Below are positions 25,081 through 34,043 of a DNA stretch of 64,000 nt, piece after piece; the stretch's first letter is position 1; each line of letters opens with the position of its first letter. The stretch comes from Arthrobacter bambusae. GTDB lineage: Bacteria; Actinomycetota; Actinomycetes; Actinomycetales; Micrococcaceae. The stretch is taken from the NCBI RefSeq assembly GCF_022606295.1, contig NZ_JAHHZS010000009.1, positions 62,001-126,000 of the forward strand. Reading direction: 5' to 3'. The position numbers and the translations under genes are program-made. Below the pieces are notes generated by a model. The model was given only the letters and a program-made list of their open reading frames with translations. It made no database searches and was not told the DNA's origin.

Positions 25081-27894
25081 CTAGTGTGCCGAGATTTGGC
25101 GCAGGACGTACTGCAGGATGCCGCCGTTGCGGTAGTAGTCCGCTTCGCCCGGGGTGTCGATGCGCAGCACTGCGTCGAAGGACGTGGTGCTGCCGTCCTC
25201 GGCCGTTGCGGTGACCTTGAGCGTCCTCGGCGTCGTGCCGTTGTTCAGCTCGGTGACGCCCTCGACGGCGAACGTTTCCGTGCCGACCAGGCCGAGCGAC
25301 GCAGCGGTCTCGCCGGCCGGGTACTGCAACGGGAGGACGCCCATGCCGATGAGGTTGGAGCGGTGGATACGCTCGTAGCTTTCGGCGATGACGGCCTTCA
25401 CGCCCAGCAGCGCGGTTCCCTTGGCAGCCCAGTCGCGGGAAGAGCCGGAGCCGTATTCCTTGCCGGCCAGGACCACCAGCGGGGTGCCGGCTGCCTGGTA
25501 GTTCTGGGCAGCGTCGTAGACGTAGGCCTGCGGGCCGCCGGCCTGGGTGAAGTCGCGGGTGAAGCCGCCCTCGACGCCGTCGAGCAGCTGGTTCTTGATG
25601 CGGATGTTCGCGAAGGTACCGCGGATCATGACCTCGTGGTTGCCACGGCGTGAACCGTAGGAGTTGAAGTCCTTGCGCTCCACGCCGTTGGCCAGAAGGT
25701 ACTGGCCCGCCGGGGTGTCCGACTTGAAGGAACCTGCCGGGGAGATGTGGTCCGTGGTGACGGAGTCGCCGAGCTTCAGCAGCACACGGGCTCCGGCGAT
25801 GTCCGTTACCGGTTCCGGCTGCGCCTTCATGCCTTCGAAGTACGGGGGCTTCCGCACGTACGTGGACTTGGCGTCCCAGGCGAAGGTGTCGCCTGCCGGG
25901 GTGTCGAGTGCCTTCCAGCGGTCGTCGCCGTCAAAGACGCCTTCGTAGCCGCGGGCGAACATTTCCTTGTCGATCGAGGAATCGATCACCTTCTGGACCT
26001 CGACGGGGTTCGGCCAGATGTCCTTCAAGAAGACATCGTTTCCGTCCTGGTCCTGGCCCAGTGGATCGGCGTCGAAGTCGAAGTCCATGGTTCCGGCCAG
26101 GGCGTAGGCGATGACCAACGGCGGCGACGCCAGGTAGTTCATCTTGACGTCCGGGTTGATGCGGCCTTCGAAGTTGCGGTTGCCGGAGAGGACAGCGGTG
26201 ACGGAAAGGTCGTTGGCCTGGATGGCCTCGGAGATCTCTGCGTCGAGCGGACCGGAGTTGCCGATGCAGGTCGCGCAGCCGTAGCCCACGATGTAGAAGC
26301 CGAGCTTCTCCAGGTAGGGAGTCAGGCCGGACTTCTCGTAGTAGTCGGTGACGACCTTGGAGCCGGGAGCGACGGACGTCTTGACCCAAGGCTTGGACGC
26401 GAGGCCCTTGTCAACGGCGTTGCGGGCAAGCAGCGCGGCTGCCAGCATCACCGAGGGGTTGGACGTGTTGGTGCAGGACGTGATCGAAGCGATCGAAACT
26501 GCACCGTGGTCCAGTTCGAATTCGCGGCCGTCAGCTGTTGTGACGCTCACCTTGTTCGACGGACGACCGTTGGACTTCGGACCGTGCGAGTGCGGAGCTA
26601 CGTCGGCCAGGTGCGTCGCAGTGGCGGTGAACGACGGCGAATCGGAGGCCGGGAAGCTCTCGTCGATCGCTTCGTCCAGGCTTCCGTCGGCCAGGTCTTC
26701 CTTCACGTAGTTGCGCAGGTCCTCGCGGAACTGGGCCTTGGACTCGGTGAGGATGATGCGGTCCTGGGGACGCTTCGGACCCGAGATCGAGGGAACAACC
26801 GTGGACAGGTCGAGCTCGAGGTACTCGGAGAACTTGATCTCGTGCGACGGATCGTGCCAGAGGCCCTGTTCCTTCGCGTAGGCCTCGACCAGGGCAACGT
26901 TCTGCTCGGAGCGGCCGGTGAGGCGCAAGTACTCGAGCGTGACGTCGTCGATCGGGAACATCGCTGCCGTGGAACCGAATTCCGGGCTCATGTTGCCGAT
27001 GGTGGCGCGGTTGGCCAGCGGCACGGCCGCGACGCCTTCGCCGTAGAACTCCACGAATTTGCCGACCACACCGTGGTTGCGCAGCTGCTCGGTGATCGTC
27101 AGGACGACGTCGGTGGCGGTGGCGCCGGCGGGGATGGAGCCCGTGAGCTTGAAGCCGACAACGCGCGGGATCAGCATGGAGACGGGCTGGCCGAGCATCG
27201 CGGCTTCGGCTTCGATGCCGCCTACGCCCCAGCCCAGCACGCCCAGGCCGTTGACCATGGTGGTGTGCGAGTCGGTGCCGACGCAGGTGTCGGGGTAGGC
27301 GCGGAGGACGCCGTCGACTTCGCGGGTCATGACGGTGCGTGCCAGGTATTCGATGTTGACCTGGTGGACGATGCCGGTTCCCGGGGGAACAACCTTGAAG
27401 TCGTCGAAAGCCGTCTGGCCCCAGCGCAGGAACTGGTAACGCTCGCCGTTGCGCTGGTATTCGATCTCCATGTTGCGCTCGAGGGCGCCGGAGTTGCCGA
27501 AGGCGTCGATCTGCACGGAGTGGTCGATGACCATCTCGGCCGGAGCCAGCGGGTTGACGCGCTTGGGGTCGCCGCCGAGGTCCTTGATGGCTTCACGCAT
27601 CGTGGCAAGGTCAACGACACAGGGAACCCCGGTGAAGTCCTGCATGATGACTCGGGCCGGGGTGAACTGGATCTCGGTGTCTGGCTGGGCATTCGGATCC
27701 CAGCCGGCCAAGGCGCGGACGTGGTCGGCCGTGATATTGGCGCCATCTTCCGTCCGCAGCAGGTTTTCAAGCAATACTTTAAGGCTGAACGGAAGGCTGT
27801 CTGCGCCCTCAACGGAGTTCAACCGGAAAATTTCATAATCGGTGCCGGCTACATTCAGTACGCCTTTGGAACCGAAGCTGTCCACAGTGCTCAT
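25081..27894 (-). CDS. acnA: Aconitate hydratase AcnA
   Basis: This 937-residue AcnA/IRP-type aconitase converts citrate to isocitrate in the TCA cycle and glyoxylate shunt. The [4Fe-4S] ligands are Cys in SCTNTS (about residue 475) and the two cysteines of CATCIGNSG (about residue 538). The swivel domain follows, with SRDWAAKG near residue 800. An insertion before the first Fe-S ligand (about residues 395-440) carries the phrase [16 protein letters not shown] and a His/Pro-rich linker; the FPASD motif also recurs in unrelated small actinobacterial proteins. A DtxR-like iron box lies about 53 bp upstream. Confidence 0.96.
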   Translation of the reverse strand: MSTVDSFGSKGVLNVAGTDYEIFRLNSVEGADSLPFSLKVLLENLLRTEDGANITADHVRALAGWDPNAQPDTEIQFTPARVIMQDFTGVPCVVDLATMREAIKDLGGDPKRVNPLAPAEMVIDHSVQIDAFGNSGALERNMEIEYQRNGERYQFLRWGQTAFDDFKVVPPGTGIVHQVNIEYLARTVMTREVDGVLRAYPDTCVGTDSHTTMVNGLGVLGWGVGGIEAEAAMLGQPVSMLIPRVVGFKLTGSIPAGATATDVVLTITEQLRNHGVVGKFVEFYGEGVAAVPLANRATIGNMSPEFGSTAAMFPIDDVTLEYLRLTGRSEQNVALVEAYAKEQGLWHDPSHEIKFSEYLELDLSTVVPSISGPKRPQDRIILTESKAQFREDLRNYVKEDLADGSLDEAIDESFPASDSPSFTATATHLADVAPHSHGPKSNGRPSNKVSVTTADGREFELDHGAVSIASITSCTNTSNPSVMLAAALLARNAVDKGLASKPWVKTSVAPGSKVVTDYYEKSGLTPYLEKLGFYIVGYGCATCIGNSGPLDAEISEAIQANDLSVTAVLSGNRNFEGRINPDVKMNYLASPPLVIAYALAGTMDFDFDADPLGQDQDGNDVFLKDIWPNPVEVQKVIDSSIDKEMFARGYEGVFDGDDRWKALDTPAGDTFAWDAKSTYVRKPPYFEGMKAQPEPVTDIAGARVLLKLGDSVTTDHISPAGSFKSDTPAGQYLLANGVERKDFNSYGSRRGNHEVMIRGTFANIRIKNQLLDGVEGGFTRDFTQAGGPQAYVYDAAQNYQAAGTPLVVLAGKEYGSGSSRDWAAKGTALLGVKAVIAESYERIHRSNLIGMGVLPLQYPAGETAASLGLVGTETFAVEGVTELNNGTTPRTLKVTATAEDGSTTSFDAVLRIDTPGEADYYRNGGILQYVLRQISAH

Positions 27895-27946
27895 GGCAGG
27901 ACTCCTCTCGCAACAGCTTTCATCTTTGTCGCGTGGTTGACCGCTA

Positions 27947-27970
27947 GCTAGTTAGGCAAACCTAAGCTAA
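27947..27970 (-). promoter_or_regulatory. DtxR/IdeR-type iron box upstream of acnA
   Basis: On the minus strand, TTAGGTTTGCCTAAC agrees with the DtxR/IdeR consensus TTAGGTTAGSCTAAC at 14 of 15 positions. A second overlapping register, TTAGCTTAGGTTTGCCTAA, matches the 19-bp consensus at 15 of 19 by my count. The site is 53 bp from the acnA start codon, inside the expected promoter zone. Iron-dependent control of an Fe-S aconitase is plausible; whether it is activation or repression is not visible. Confidence 0.6.
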
Positions 27971-28033
27971 GCAACTGCCGGCCGGTGGAGAAGTGAAGCG
28001 CGACGTAGGACTTCTCCACCATCGTAGTGGTGG

Positions 28034-29431
28034 CTATGCCGCGGGCACCAGCAATGCAACGGTCTCCAGATGATGTGTGTGCGGATACAGGTCAAAGGCA
28101 CGGAGGGATTCGAGGCGCCATCCGCCGTTCCGGAAGTACCCCAGATCACGCGCGAAGGAGGCCGGATCACACGACACATAGGCGATGGCGCGCGGCCCGG
28201 ACTCGATGAGCTGGCTGACCACAGCCTTGCCGGCACCGGCGCGGGGCGGGTCGATCACCAAGGCGTCGAAGCTCCGGGGGCGCTGCCGGAGGACACGTTC
28301 CACCCGGCCCTGGACGATTTCCACCTGGGTCTCTCCATGCAGATTCTTGCGGGCGTCCCGGCTGGTCCCGGGCGATCCCTCGACGGAGAGCACCGAACCG
28401 GTGATCCCCACGGCATCGGCCAATGGTGCAGTAAACAAACCGGCTCCGGCGTAAAGATCGGCGACGGCCGATCCCGGAAGGAGGTACCCGCCGTCGTGCA
28501 GGAATCCCGTCACCGCTCCCACCAGGGTGGCGGGCGCATCCTTGTGGATCTGCCAGAACCCTTCTCCCGTGACGCGGTATTCATGACCGGCAGCCGATTC
28601 CTGGACCCACGTCCTGCCGCGCAACTGCAGGACGTCGCCGCCCATGGGGTCGAAGCTGGCCACGGACACGTCATGCGGGATCTGGCCCAGGATCCGGTTC
28701 AGGCGCCGGGCATCGGTGCCTTCTTCCGGGGCGAGCAGCACGAGCGGACGCGATCCGTTCGCAGGCGCCGCCACTTCCACCCGCGAGATCCCCCGCAGGT
28801 CGATGTCCCAAAGCCGCAACTCGTTGATGCCCGGCAGTGCCAGGGGCATCTCGTGGACCGGAATCACGACGTCGGAGCGGTGGGCATGCATCCCCAGCCG
28901 GCCGGCCGGGGTCACAGCGAAGCTGGCCCGGGTCCGCCAGCCGAGTCCGGTTCCGCCGTCGGTCCCGGTAACGCCGCCGGAGCCCGGGTCACCGGCGGCT
29001 GCGGGCTCCACGTCGACAGTGAGTTCGACGCCGGCGAGCCGTTTCAGCTGCTCGGCGAGGACTTCGGACTTGAGGAGGCGCTGCCGTTCCAGTGTTACGT
29101 GCCCGAGTTCCGCGCCGCCCACGGGCGGACCGCCTTTGCCCCATGCGGCGAGTGGGTCGGCGAGCGGCCAGAAATGGCGGATCCGGTCGTCCGACGCTTC
29201 CAGGACGTCGACGGCGTCGGCACGCCAGAAACGGGACGACTCCCCCGCGTCGGTCAGCCGGACCCGGACCTTTTCGCCCGGGATGCCGTGCCGGACAAAG
29301 ATGACGCGGCCTTCGTGCCGCGCGACGAAGTGGCCGCCGTGGGCGACCGGGCCGACGTCCACCACCAGCTCCGTGGCAGCTCCGTCCTGGGCCGTGGGCG
29401 AGCTGGATTCGGTGTTGCTGGGGTGGGTCAT
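28034..29431 (-). CDS. Class I SAM-dependent RNA methyltransferase, TrmA/RumA family
   Basis: The 465 residues start with a TRAM RNA-binding domain (VGPVAHGGHFVARHEGRVIFVRHGIPGE, about residues 25-75) and end in a methyltransferase domain with the AdoMet loop ADLYAGAGLFTAPLA, LVIDPPRAGAGK and the catalytic cysteine in SCDP (about residue 418). The family makes 5-methyluridine in tRNA or rRNA. It lacks the N-terminal cysteine set that holds the Fe-S cluster in Escherichia coli RlmD. From memory it matches M. tuberculosis Rv2689c. ATG 29431 overlaps the upstream permease stop in TGATG, so translation is coupled. Confidence 0.9.
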   Translation of the reverse strand: MTHPSNTESSSPTAQDGAATELVVDVGPVAHGGHFVARHEGRVIFVRHGIPGEKVRVRLTDAGESSRFWRADAVDVLEASDDRIRHFWPLADPLAAWGKGGPPVGGAELGHVTLERQRLLKSEVLAEQLKRLAGVELTVDVEPAAAGDPGSGGVTGTDGGTGLGWRTRASFAVTPAGRLGMHAHRSDVVIPVHEMPLALPGINELRLWDIDLRGISRVEVAAPANGSRPLVLLAPEEGTDARRLNRILGQIPHDVSVASFDPMGGDVLQLRGRTWVQESAAGHEYRVTGEGFWQIHKDAPATLVGAVTGFLHDGGYLLPGSAVADLYAGAGLFTAPLADAVGITGSVLSVEGSPGTSRDARKNLHGETQVEIVQGRVERVLRQRPRSFDALVIDPPRAGAGKAVVSQLIESGPRAIAYVSCDPASFARDLGYFRNGGWRLESLRAFDLYPHTHHLETVALLVPAA

Positions 29432-31404
29432 CAGGTATCCTGCAATGCCTTTGCTTCTTCGGAGGACTTCAATTGCCATGGGACGCTGGCCACCATGACG
29501 CCGGGTTCAAAGTGGAGCCGGGCCTTGATGCGCAAGGCGGTCTGGTTGTGGACGAGCTGTTCCCACCACTTGCCGACGACATACTCCGGGATGTAAACCA
29601 CGATCAGGTCCCGCGGAGAATCGCGGCGCATGTTCTTGACGTAGTCCAGGATGGGGGTGACGGTCTCGCGGTACGGGCTCGCCAAAACGGTCAACGGGAC
29701 CGGGATGTCCAGCTTGTCCCACGCCTCGACCGTGTGCGCGGTTTCCTCGTGGTCGATGTCGACGATGATGGCGTCCAGCCGGGACGGCCTCGATGCCCTC
29801 GCGTAGGCGAGGGCACGCAGCACCGGTTTGCGCACATGGGACACCAGGAGCACGGCATGGACCCTGGTGGGCAACGCGCGGGGCGACGAGTCCTCGTCAA
29901 CGGCCAGCTCCTTGGCCACATTGTCGTAGTGGGCGCGGATGCTCCACATGATGAGGAACAGCACGAACATCGCCAGGAGCGCGATCCAGGCTCCCTGCTC
30001 GAACTTGGTGATGAGCACGATGGTCAGAACCAGAGCCGTCATGGCGAAGCCGAGCCCGTTGATGGTGCGGGACTTCACGATCCTGCGGCGGACGGCTTTG
30101 TCCTGCGCAAGCTTGAGTTCCCTGCCCCAGTGCCGCACCATGCCCAGCTGGCTCATCGTGAACGAAATGAAGACGCCGACGATGTACAGCTGGATCAGCT
30201 TGGTGACATCGGCGTTGAAGGAAATGATGAGGACCAAGGCTCCGGCTGCAAGCGCCAGGACGCCGTTGCTGAAAGCCAGGCGGTCTCCGCGGGTCCGAAG
30301 CTGGCGCGGAAGGTAGCCGTCCTGGGCGAGGATGGACCCCAGCACCGGGAACCCGTTGAATGCGGTGTTGGAGGCGAAGACGAGGATGACGCCGGTGGCG
30401 GCGACCACAATGTAGAACGGGAGGGACCCGGCACCGAAAATGGTCTGCGCTATCTGGCTGATGGCAGGGTTCTGGATGTAGTCGCCCGGCAGCGGTTGCC
30501 CATTCAGCAGGAATTCCTTGGCCGGATCCAGCACGATGTGGACCTTGGTGGCGTTGGCGAGGTAGATGATGCCTGCGAGCATCGCCGAGGCGATGACTCC
30601 GAGCAGCAACAGCGTGGCGGCCGCGTTCTTGCTCTTGGGCTTCTTGAAGTTCGGCACACCGTTGCTGATGGCCTCCACGCCGGTCAGCGCTGCGGCGCCG
30701 GAGGAGAAGGCCCTCAGGAGCAGGAACGCCCCCGCCAGGCCAACGAGCCCCTGGTCGAATCCCTCTTGCGGGACGATCGTGAAGGCCGCCGACGGGGCCT
30801 GGCCGAGTTGGCCTGTGGCCGCCTGGAAGATACCGACCGCCGTCATGCCCAGGATGGAGAACATGAAGATGTAGGTGGGAACCGCGAAGACACTGCCGGC
30901 TTCCTTGATGCCGCGCAGGTTCACGAGTGCCAGCACCACAACGCCGACAGTGGCGATGAGCGCCTGCTGCCCGTGCATCGAGGGGATCGCTGTGGTCAGG
31001 TACGCCGCTGCGGAGGACATCGACACAGCGACCGTGAGGACGTAGTCCACCAACAACGCGGCGGCGACGGTCAGTCCGGCGAACTTCCCCAGGTTGACGT
31101 TGGCGATTTCGTAGTCTCCGCCACCGGAGGGGTAGGCATGGACGTTCTGCCGGTAGGAGGCAACGACCGTGAGCAAGACCACCATGACTGCGAGGCCCAC
31201 CAGCGGCGAAATGGCCACGGCGCTCACGCCCGCGAGGGCCAGCGTCAGCAGGATTTCGTCGGGGGCGTACGCCACGGAGGACAGGGCGTCCGAAGCGAAA
31301 ATCGGCAGCGCGATGCGCTTGGGAAGCAGTGTGTGGGCCAGGCGGTCGTTCCGGAAAGGCCGCCCCACCAACACCCGCTTCGCGGCGTTGAGAATTGTCA
31401 GCAC
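29431..31404 (-). CDS. KimA-like APC-superfamily permease (potential K+ importer)
   Basis: This 657-residue protein has 12 predicted helices (about residues 30-480) followed by a cytosolic domain of roughly 170 residues. The opening LPIFASDALSSVAYAPDEI and the helix YPSGGGDYEIA resemble Bacillus subtilis KimA (YdaO), a high-affinity proton-coupled K+ importer; the soluble tail also fits. The generic label is amino-acid permease. The divergent ceoB-ceoC genes encode K+-channel-type RCK proteins, which supports potassium. From memory the counterpart is Rv2690c. The 110-bp gap to ceoB leaves little room for a long c-di-AMP riboswitch, and none was seen. Confidence 0.72.
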   Translation of the reverse strand: MLTILNAAKRVLVGRPFRNDRLAHTLLPKRIALPIFASDALSSVAYAPDEILLTLALAGVSAVAISPLVGLAVMVVLLTVVASYRQNVHAYPSGGGDYEIANVNLGKFAGLTVAAALLVDYVLTVAVSMSSAAAYLTTAIPSMHGQQALIATVGVVVLALVNLRGIKEAGSVFAVPTYIFMFSILGMTAVGIFQAATGQLGQAPSAAFTIVPQEGFDQGLVGLAGAFLLLRAFSSGAAALTGVEAISNGVPNFKKPKSKNAAATLLLLGVIASAMLAGIIYLANATKVHIVLDPAKEFLLNGQPLPGDYIQNPAISQIAQTIFGAGSLPFYIVVAATGVILVFASNTAFNGFPVLGSILAQDGYLPRQLRTRGDRLAFSNGVLALAAGALVLIISFNADVTKLIQLYIVGVFISFTMSQLGMVRHWGRELKLAQDKAVRRRIVKSRTINGLGFAMTALVLTIVLITKFEQGAWIALLAMFVLFLIMWSIRAHYDNVAKELAVDEDSSPRALPTRVHAVLLVSHVRKPVLRALAYARASRPSRLDAIIVDIDHEETAHTVEAWDKLDIPVPLTVLASPYRETVTPILDYVKNMRRDSPRDLIVVYIPEYVVGKWWEQLVHNQTALRIKARLHFEPGVMVASVPWQLKSSEEAKALQDT

Positions 31405-31514
31405 TCCGCAAAGCTACTCTGAATCGAACGCGATGTCATGACGGCGGACTGGCTTCCGCGACTTGCCCCGGTAGAGTCTTACCGAGCGGCATGCATAAGA
31501 GTGAAGGAGAAACC

Positions 31515-32189
31515 GTGGCTCACTTTGTGATCATGGGTTGCGGACGAGTTGGCGCAACGTTGGCGCACACTTTGGAAGACGCCGGCCATTCGGTGGCAAT
31601 CATCGACCAGGACGATCGTGCCTTCCGCCGTTTGCGCAGCGGATTCACCGGCAGGAAAGTCACGGGGGTCGGCTTCGACCGGGACACCCTCAAGCAGGCG
31701 GGCTGCGAGGAGGCGTACGCTTTCGCCGCTGTCTCCAGCGGTGACAATTCCAACATCCTGGCCACCCGCGTAGCCCGCGAAACATTCCATGTTTCGCATG
31801 TTGTTGCGCGCATCTACGATCCAGGCCGCGCCGAGATCTATCAGCGCCTCGGCATCCCCACGGTTGCCGCCGTGCGCTGGAGCGCGGACCAGGTCCTGCG
31901 CCGGATCCTGCCCGAACAACATTTGGCCGGGGACTACCGCGAGCCATCGGGCCGGCTGGTTTTGTCCGAAGTGGACCTCAACGAAGGCTGGATCGGGCAC
32001 CCATTGACTGCCATCGAAGCAGCGTCCGGAATCCGCATCGCCTTCCTTACCCGCTTTGGCGAGGGTGTCCTGCCCCAGTCCGGAACGGCGTACCAGGAGG
32101 GTGACACCGTGCACGCCATGTTGAATCTGGACCGCAGCGCCGAGGTAGCGCGCATCCTTTCCAGCGCACCCGCCAAGGAGTCTGAGTGA
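31515..32189 (+). CDS. ceoB: TrkA/RCK protein CeoB (NAD-binding K+ uptake regulator)
   Basis: The 224 residues hold a TrkA-N Rossmann domain (MGCGRVGATLAHTLEDAG, with an acidic VAIID end to the second strand) and a TrkA-C domain (about residues 145-218, GIRIAFLTRFGEGVLP). Such proteins gate K+ transporters in response to nucleotides. No TrkH/KtrB membrane subunit is nearby. GTG 31515 follows AGGAG (31505-31509) with ideal spacing; an ATG at 31491 is in frame but lacks a ribosome-binding site. It overlaps ceoC in GTGA. Confidence 0.88.
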   Translation: MAHFVIMGCGRVGATLAHTLEDAGHSVAIIDQDDRAFRRLRSGFTGRKVTGVGFDRDTLKQAGCEEAYAFAAVSSGDNSNILATRVARETFHVSHVVARIYDPGRAEIYQRLGIPTVAAVRWSADQVLRRILPEQHLAGDYREPSGRLVLSEVDLNEGWIGHPLTAIEAASGIRIAFLTRFGEGVLPQSGTAYQEGDTVHAMLNLDRSAEVARILSSAPAKESE

Positions 32190-32917
32190 AAGTCGTTATT
32201 GTCGGCGCGGGCAGCGTCGGTTCGTCGATCGCGCGCGAATTGCTCGCCCACAAGCACGAGATCATGCTGATCGACCTCAAGCCGGAGGTCATCGGACGCA
32301 GCGGACTCCGCGGTGCCCGCTGGTTGGTGGGCGACGCGTGCGAACTGAGCACGCTGCAGGAAGCGAAGCTGGAAGGGGCCGACGTCGTCGTGTCCGCGAC
32401 CGGCGACGACAAAGTCAACCTTGTGGTGTCGTTGCTGGCCAAGACCGAATTCGGTGTGGGCCGCACGGTGGGCCGGGTCAACAACCCCAAGAACGACTGG
32501 ATGTTCAACGATTCCTGGGGCGTCGACGTCGCCGTCAACACCCCGCAGCTCATGACGGCGCTCGTTGAAGAGGCCGTGGAAATCGGCGACCTCGTCCGCT
32601 TGCTGACCTTGCAGACCGGAGTGTCCTCGCTCGTGGAATTCACGGTTCCCCACGACTCGCACATCATCGGCAGCACCGTGGGCGGCATCGAATGGCCCGA
32701 AGACGCCACCTTGGTGGCGATCCTCCGGGATCATGCCCCCATCACACCCAGCCGCGACGACGTGATCGACGGCGGCGACGAACTGTTCTTCGTCACGACC
32801 ATTGCGGCCGAGGACGGCCTGAGGGCTTTGCTCTCCCCGTCCGCCGCGGACCACGGTTCAGCCGACGTCGAGGAAGAGTTCTCGGATCAGTCCGACGACG
32901 ACGGTTTCGACGGCTGA
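32186..32917 (+). CDS. ceoC: TrkA/RCK protein CeoC
   Basis: This second RCK-type protein of 243 residues has the NAD-binding VVIVGAGSVGSSIARELL at its very N-terminus and a TrkA-C domain (about residues 150-220), followed by an acidic tail (EEEFSDQSDDDGFDG). Paired with CeoB it should form an RCK hetero-assembly controlling K+ flux. The GTG start overlaps the ceoB stop by four bases, with AAGGAG at 32175-32180. Its last 31 bp overlap the convergent DUF3159 gene. Confidence 0.88.
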   Translation: MKVVIVGAGSVGSSIARELLAHKHEIMLIDLKPEVIGRSGLRGARWLVGDACELSTLQEAKLEGADVVVSATGDDKVNLVVSLLAKTEFGVGRTVGRVNNPKNDWMFNDSWGVDVAVNTPQLMTALVEEAVEIGDLVRLLTLQTGVSSLVEFTVPHDSHIIGSTVGGIEWPEDATLVAILRDHAPITPSRDDVIDGGDELFFVTTIAAEDGLRALLSPSAADHGSADVEEEFSDQSDDDGFDG

Positions 32918-33693
32918 GCATCGCGGTTCGGCTTCTGGCCCGGCACCGGCCGGGTCAGGAGCCAGGCAATCCACAGGCCCAGGATGTACAGCGGGGCACC
33001 CATGATCAGCCGCATCGTGGCGAGTGCGGCAAGGCCGGGATCACCCATGAAATACAGGGGCACCTGGACCACAAGCCGTAGCGCCAGCACGGCAATGACC
33101 ACCCACGTACCGATGGAATAGGCCCGCAGGCGTTCCGGGTTCTTCCGCCATTCGAAGCCTTCGTTGCGGACGAAACCGAACAGCAGGCCGGCGATCGGCC
33201 ACTTGACCAGGATCGACAGCACCATTCCCACGATGTAGGCGATATTCGTGTAGAAACCCAGGACGTAGAAATCCTCTGCCTTGCCGGTGGTGTTCGCGAG
33301 CCAGGCGGAGATCGCGACGCCGGCGATCCCGGCAAGCGCCTGGGTCAACGGGCGCCGTTGGACCAGCCGGACTACGGTGAAGACTGCTGCCGCCGCGAGG
33401 GAGGCAATCAGGGAGGCAGGAAGGTCTCGGGTGACCATGAAGGCGATCAGGAAGACGAGGCCGGGCACGATGCTCTCGGCGATTCCCTGAACGCCCCCGG
33501 CCGATTTGAGGATGTCCACGTGCCCGTGGCTGTTGCGTTGCAGCCCGGCTTTTTCGGCGTAGCCAGCGGCGATGTCCGCAATGCTCGGCCCCTGGGCACC
33601 CTGCCGGGACTCCCCTGCCGGGCCGGTCTTTTCGTGCGCTGGCTTTTCCTGTGCTGGCTTTTCCTGGGGATCGCGTCCGTTGGCGACGGTCAT
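32887..33693 (-). CDS. DUF3159 membrane protein
   Basis: This 268-residue protein has a Lys/Glu/Pro-rich soluble N-terminus (about residues 1-60) and six hydrophobic segments. The stretch GFEWRKNPERLRAYSIGTWV near residue 178 is typical of DUF3159. The function is unknown. It sits at the end of the leftward dut, DUF3710, OB-fold, DUF3159 series, its ATG overlapping the OB-fold gene stop in ATGA. The C-terminal coding end overlaps ceoC on the other strand. From memory it corresponds to Rv2693c. Confidence 0.85.
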   Translation of the reverse strand: MTVANGRDPQEKPAQEKPAHEKTGPAGESRQGAQGPSIADIAAGYAEKAGLQRNSHGHVDILKSAGGVQGIAESIVPGLVFLIAFMVTRDLPASLIASLAAAAVFTVVRLVQRRPLTQALAGIAGVAISAWLANTTGKAEDFYVLGFYTNIAYIVGMVLSILVKWPIAGLLFGFVRNEGFEWRKNPERLRAYSIGTWVVIAVLALRLVVQVPLYFMGDPGLAALATMRLIMGAPLYILGLWIAWLLTRPVPGQKPNRDAQPSKPSSSD

Positions 33694-34043
33694 TGGTGCT
33701 CCTGCCGGGAGAGGATTTCATAGCGCGGATTGAACATCGTGGGCATCCCGTCCCGCGGAGTGACCATGCCTTCGAGCCGCAGGACAGTCCCGGGTTCGAT
33801 GCCGGGCACCTTCCGGCGCCCGAGCCAGATGACGCGCAAGCGGGTCAACGGGCCCGTGTCGCCCCTGTGCGCAATCCGGTCGACCAGGATCGCCGAGAAG
33901 TGACTTTGCTCGTTGGCGGGCTGGTAGGTCACCGACTCGATGAAACCCGTGCAGTCGACCCGGCCCCGTGCGGGGATTTCAGTGAGGGGCACTGACGCCG
34001 GGGTGCCATGCGCGGCAGCGGCGCGGGCCGCTTTGTCAGCCAA
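33690..34043 (-). CDS. OB-fold nucleic-acid-binding domain protein
   Basis: The 117 residues form an OB-fold-like beta barrel: VDCTGFIESVTYQP, FSAILVDRI, RLRVIWLGRRKVPGIEPGTVLRLEGMV, and MFNPRYEIL. It resembles the small OB-fold protein between DUF3159 and DUF3710 in many actinobacteria (Rv2694c from memory). Binding to RNA or DNA is inferred from the fold. The first eight coding bases overlap the end of DUF3710, and the stop overlaps the DUF3159 start, so the three are tightly coupled. Confidence 0.83.
   Translation of the reverse strand: MADKAARAAAAHGTPASVPLTEIPARGRVDCTGFIESVTYQPANEQSHFSAILVDRIAHRGDTGPLTRLRVIWLGRRKVPGIEPGTVLRLEGMVTPRDGMPTMFNPRYEILSRQEHQ

Noticed and set aside
25747-27951. 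Long plus-strand open frame (over 700 codons) opposite acnA
   Set aside because: High-GC codon-position shadow of acnA. The translated product is Val/Gly/Asp-rich without domain motifs, while the minus strand encodes a complete aconitase.
29473-31422. Long plus-strand open frame opposite the KimA-like gene
   Set aside because: Shadow of a 12-helix permease; the product is Gln/Glu/His/Arg-rich, low in structure, and lacks any recognisable domain.
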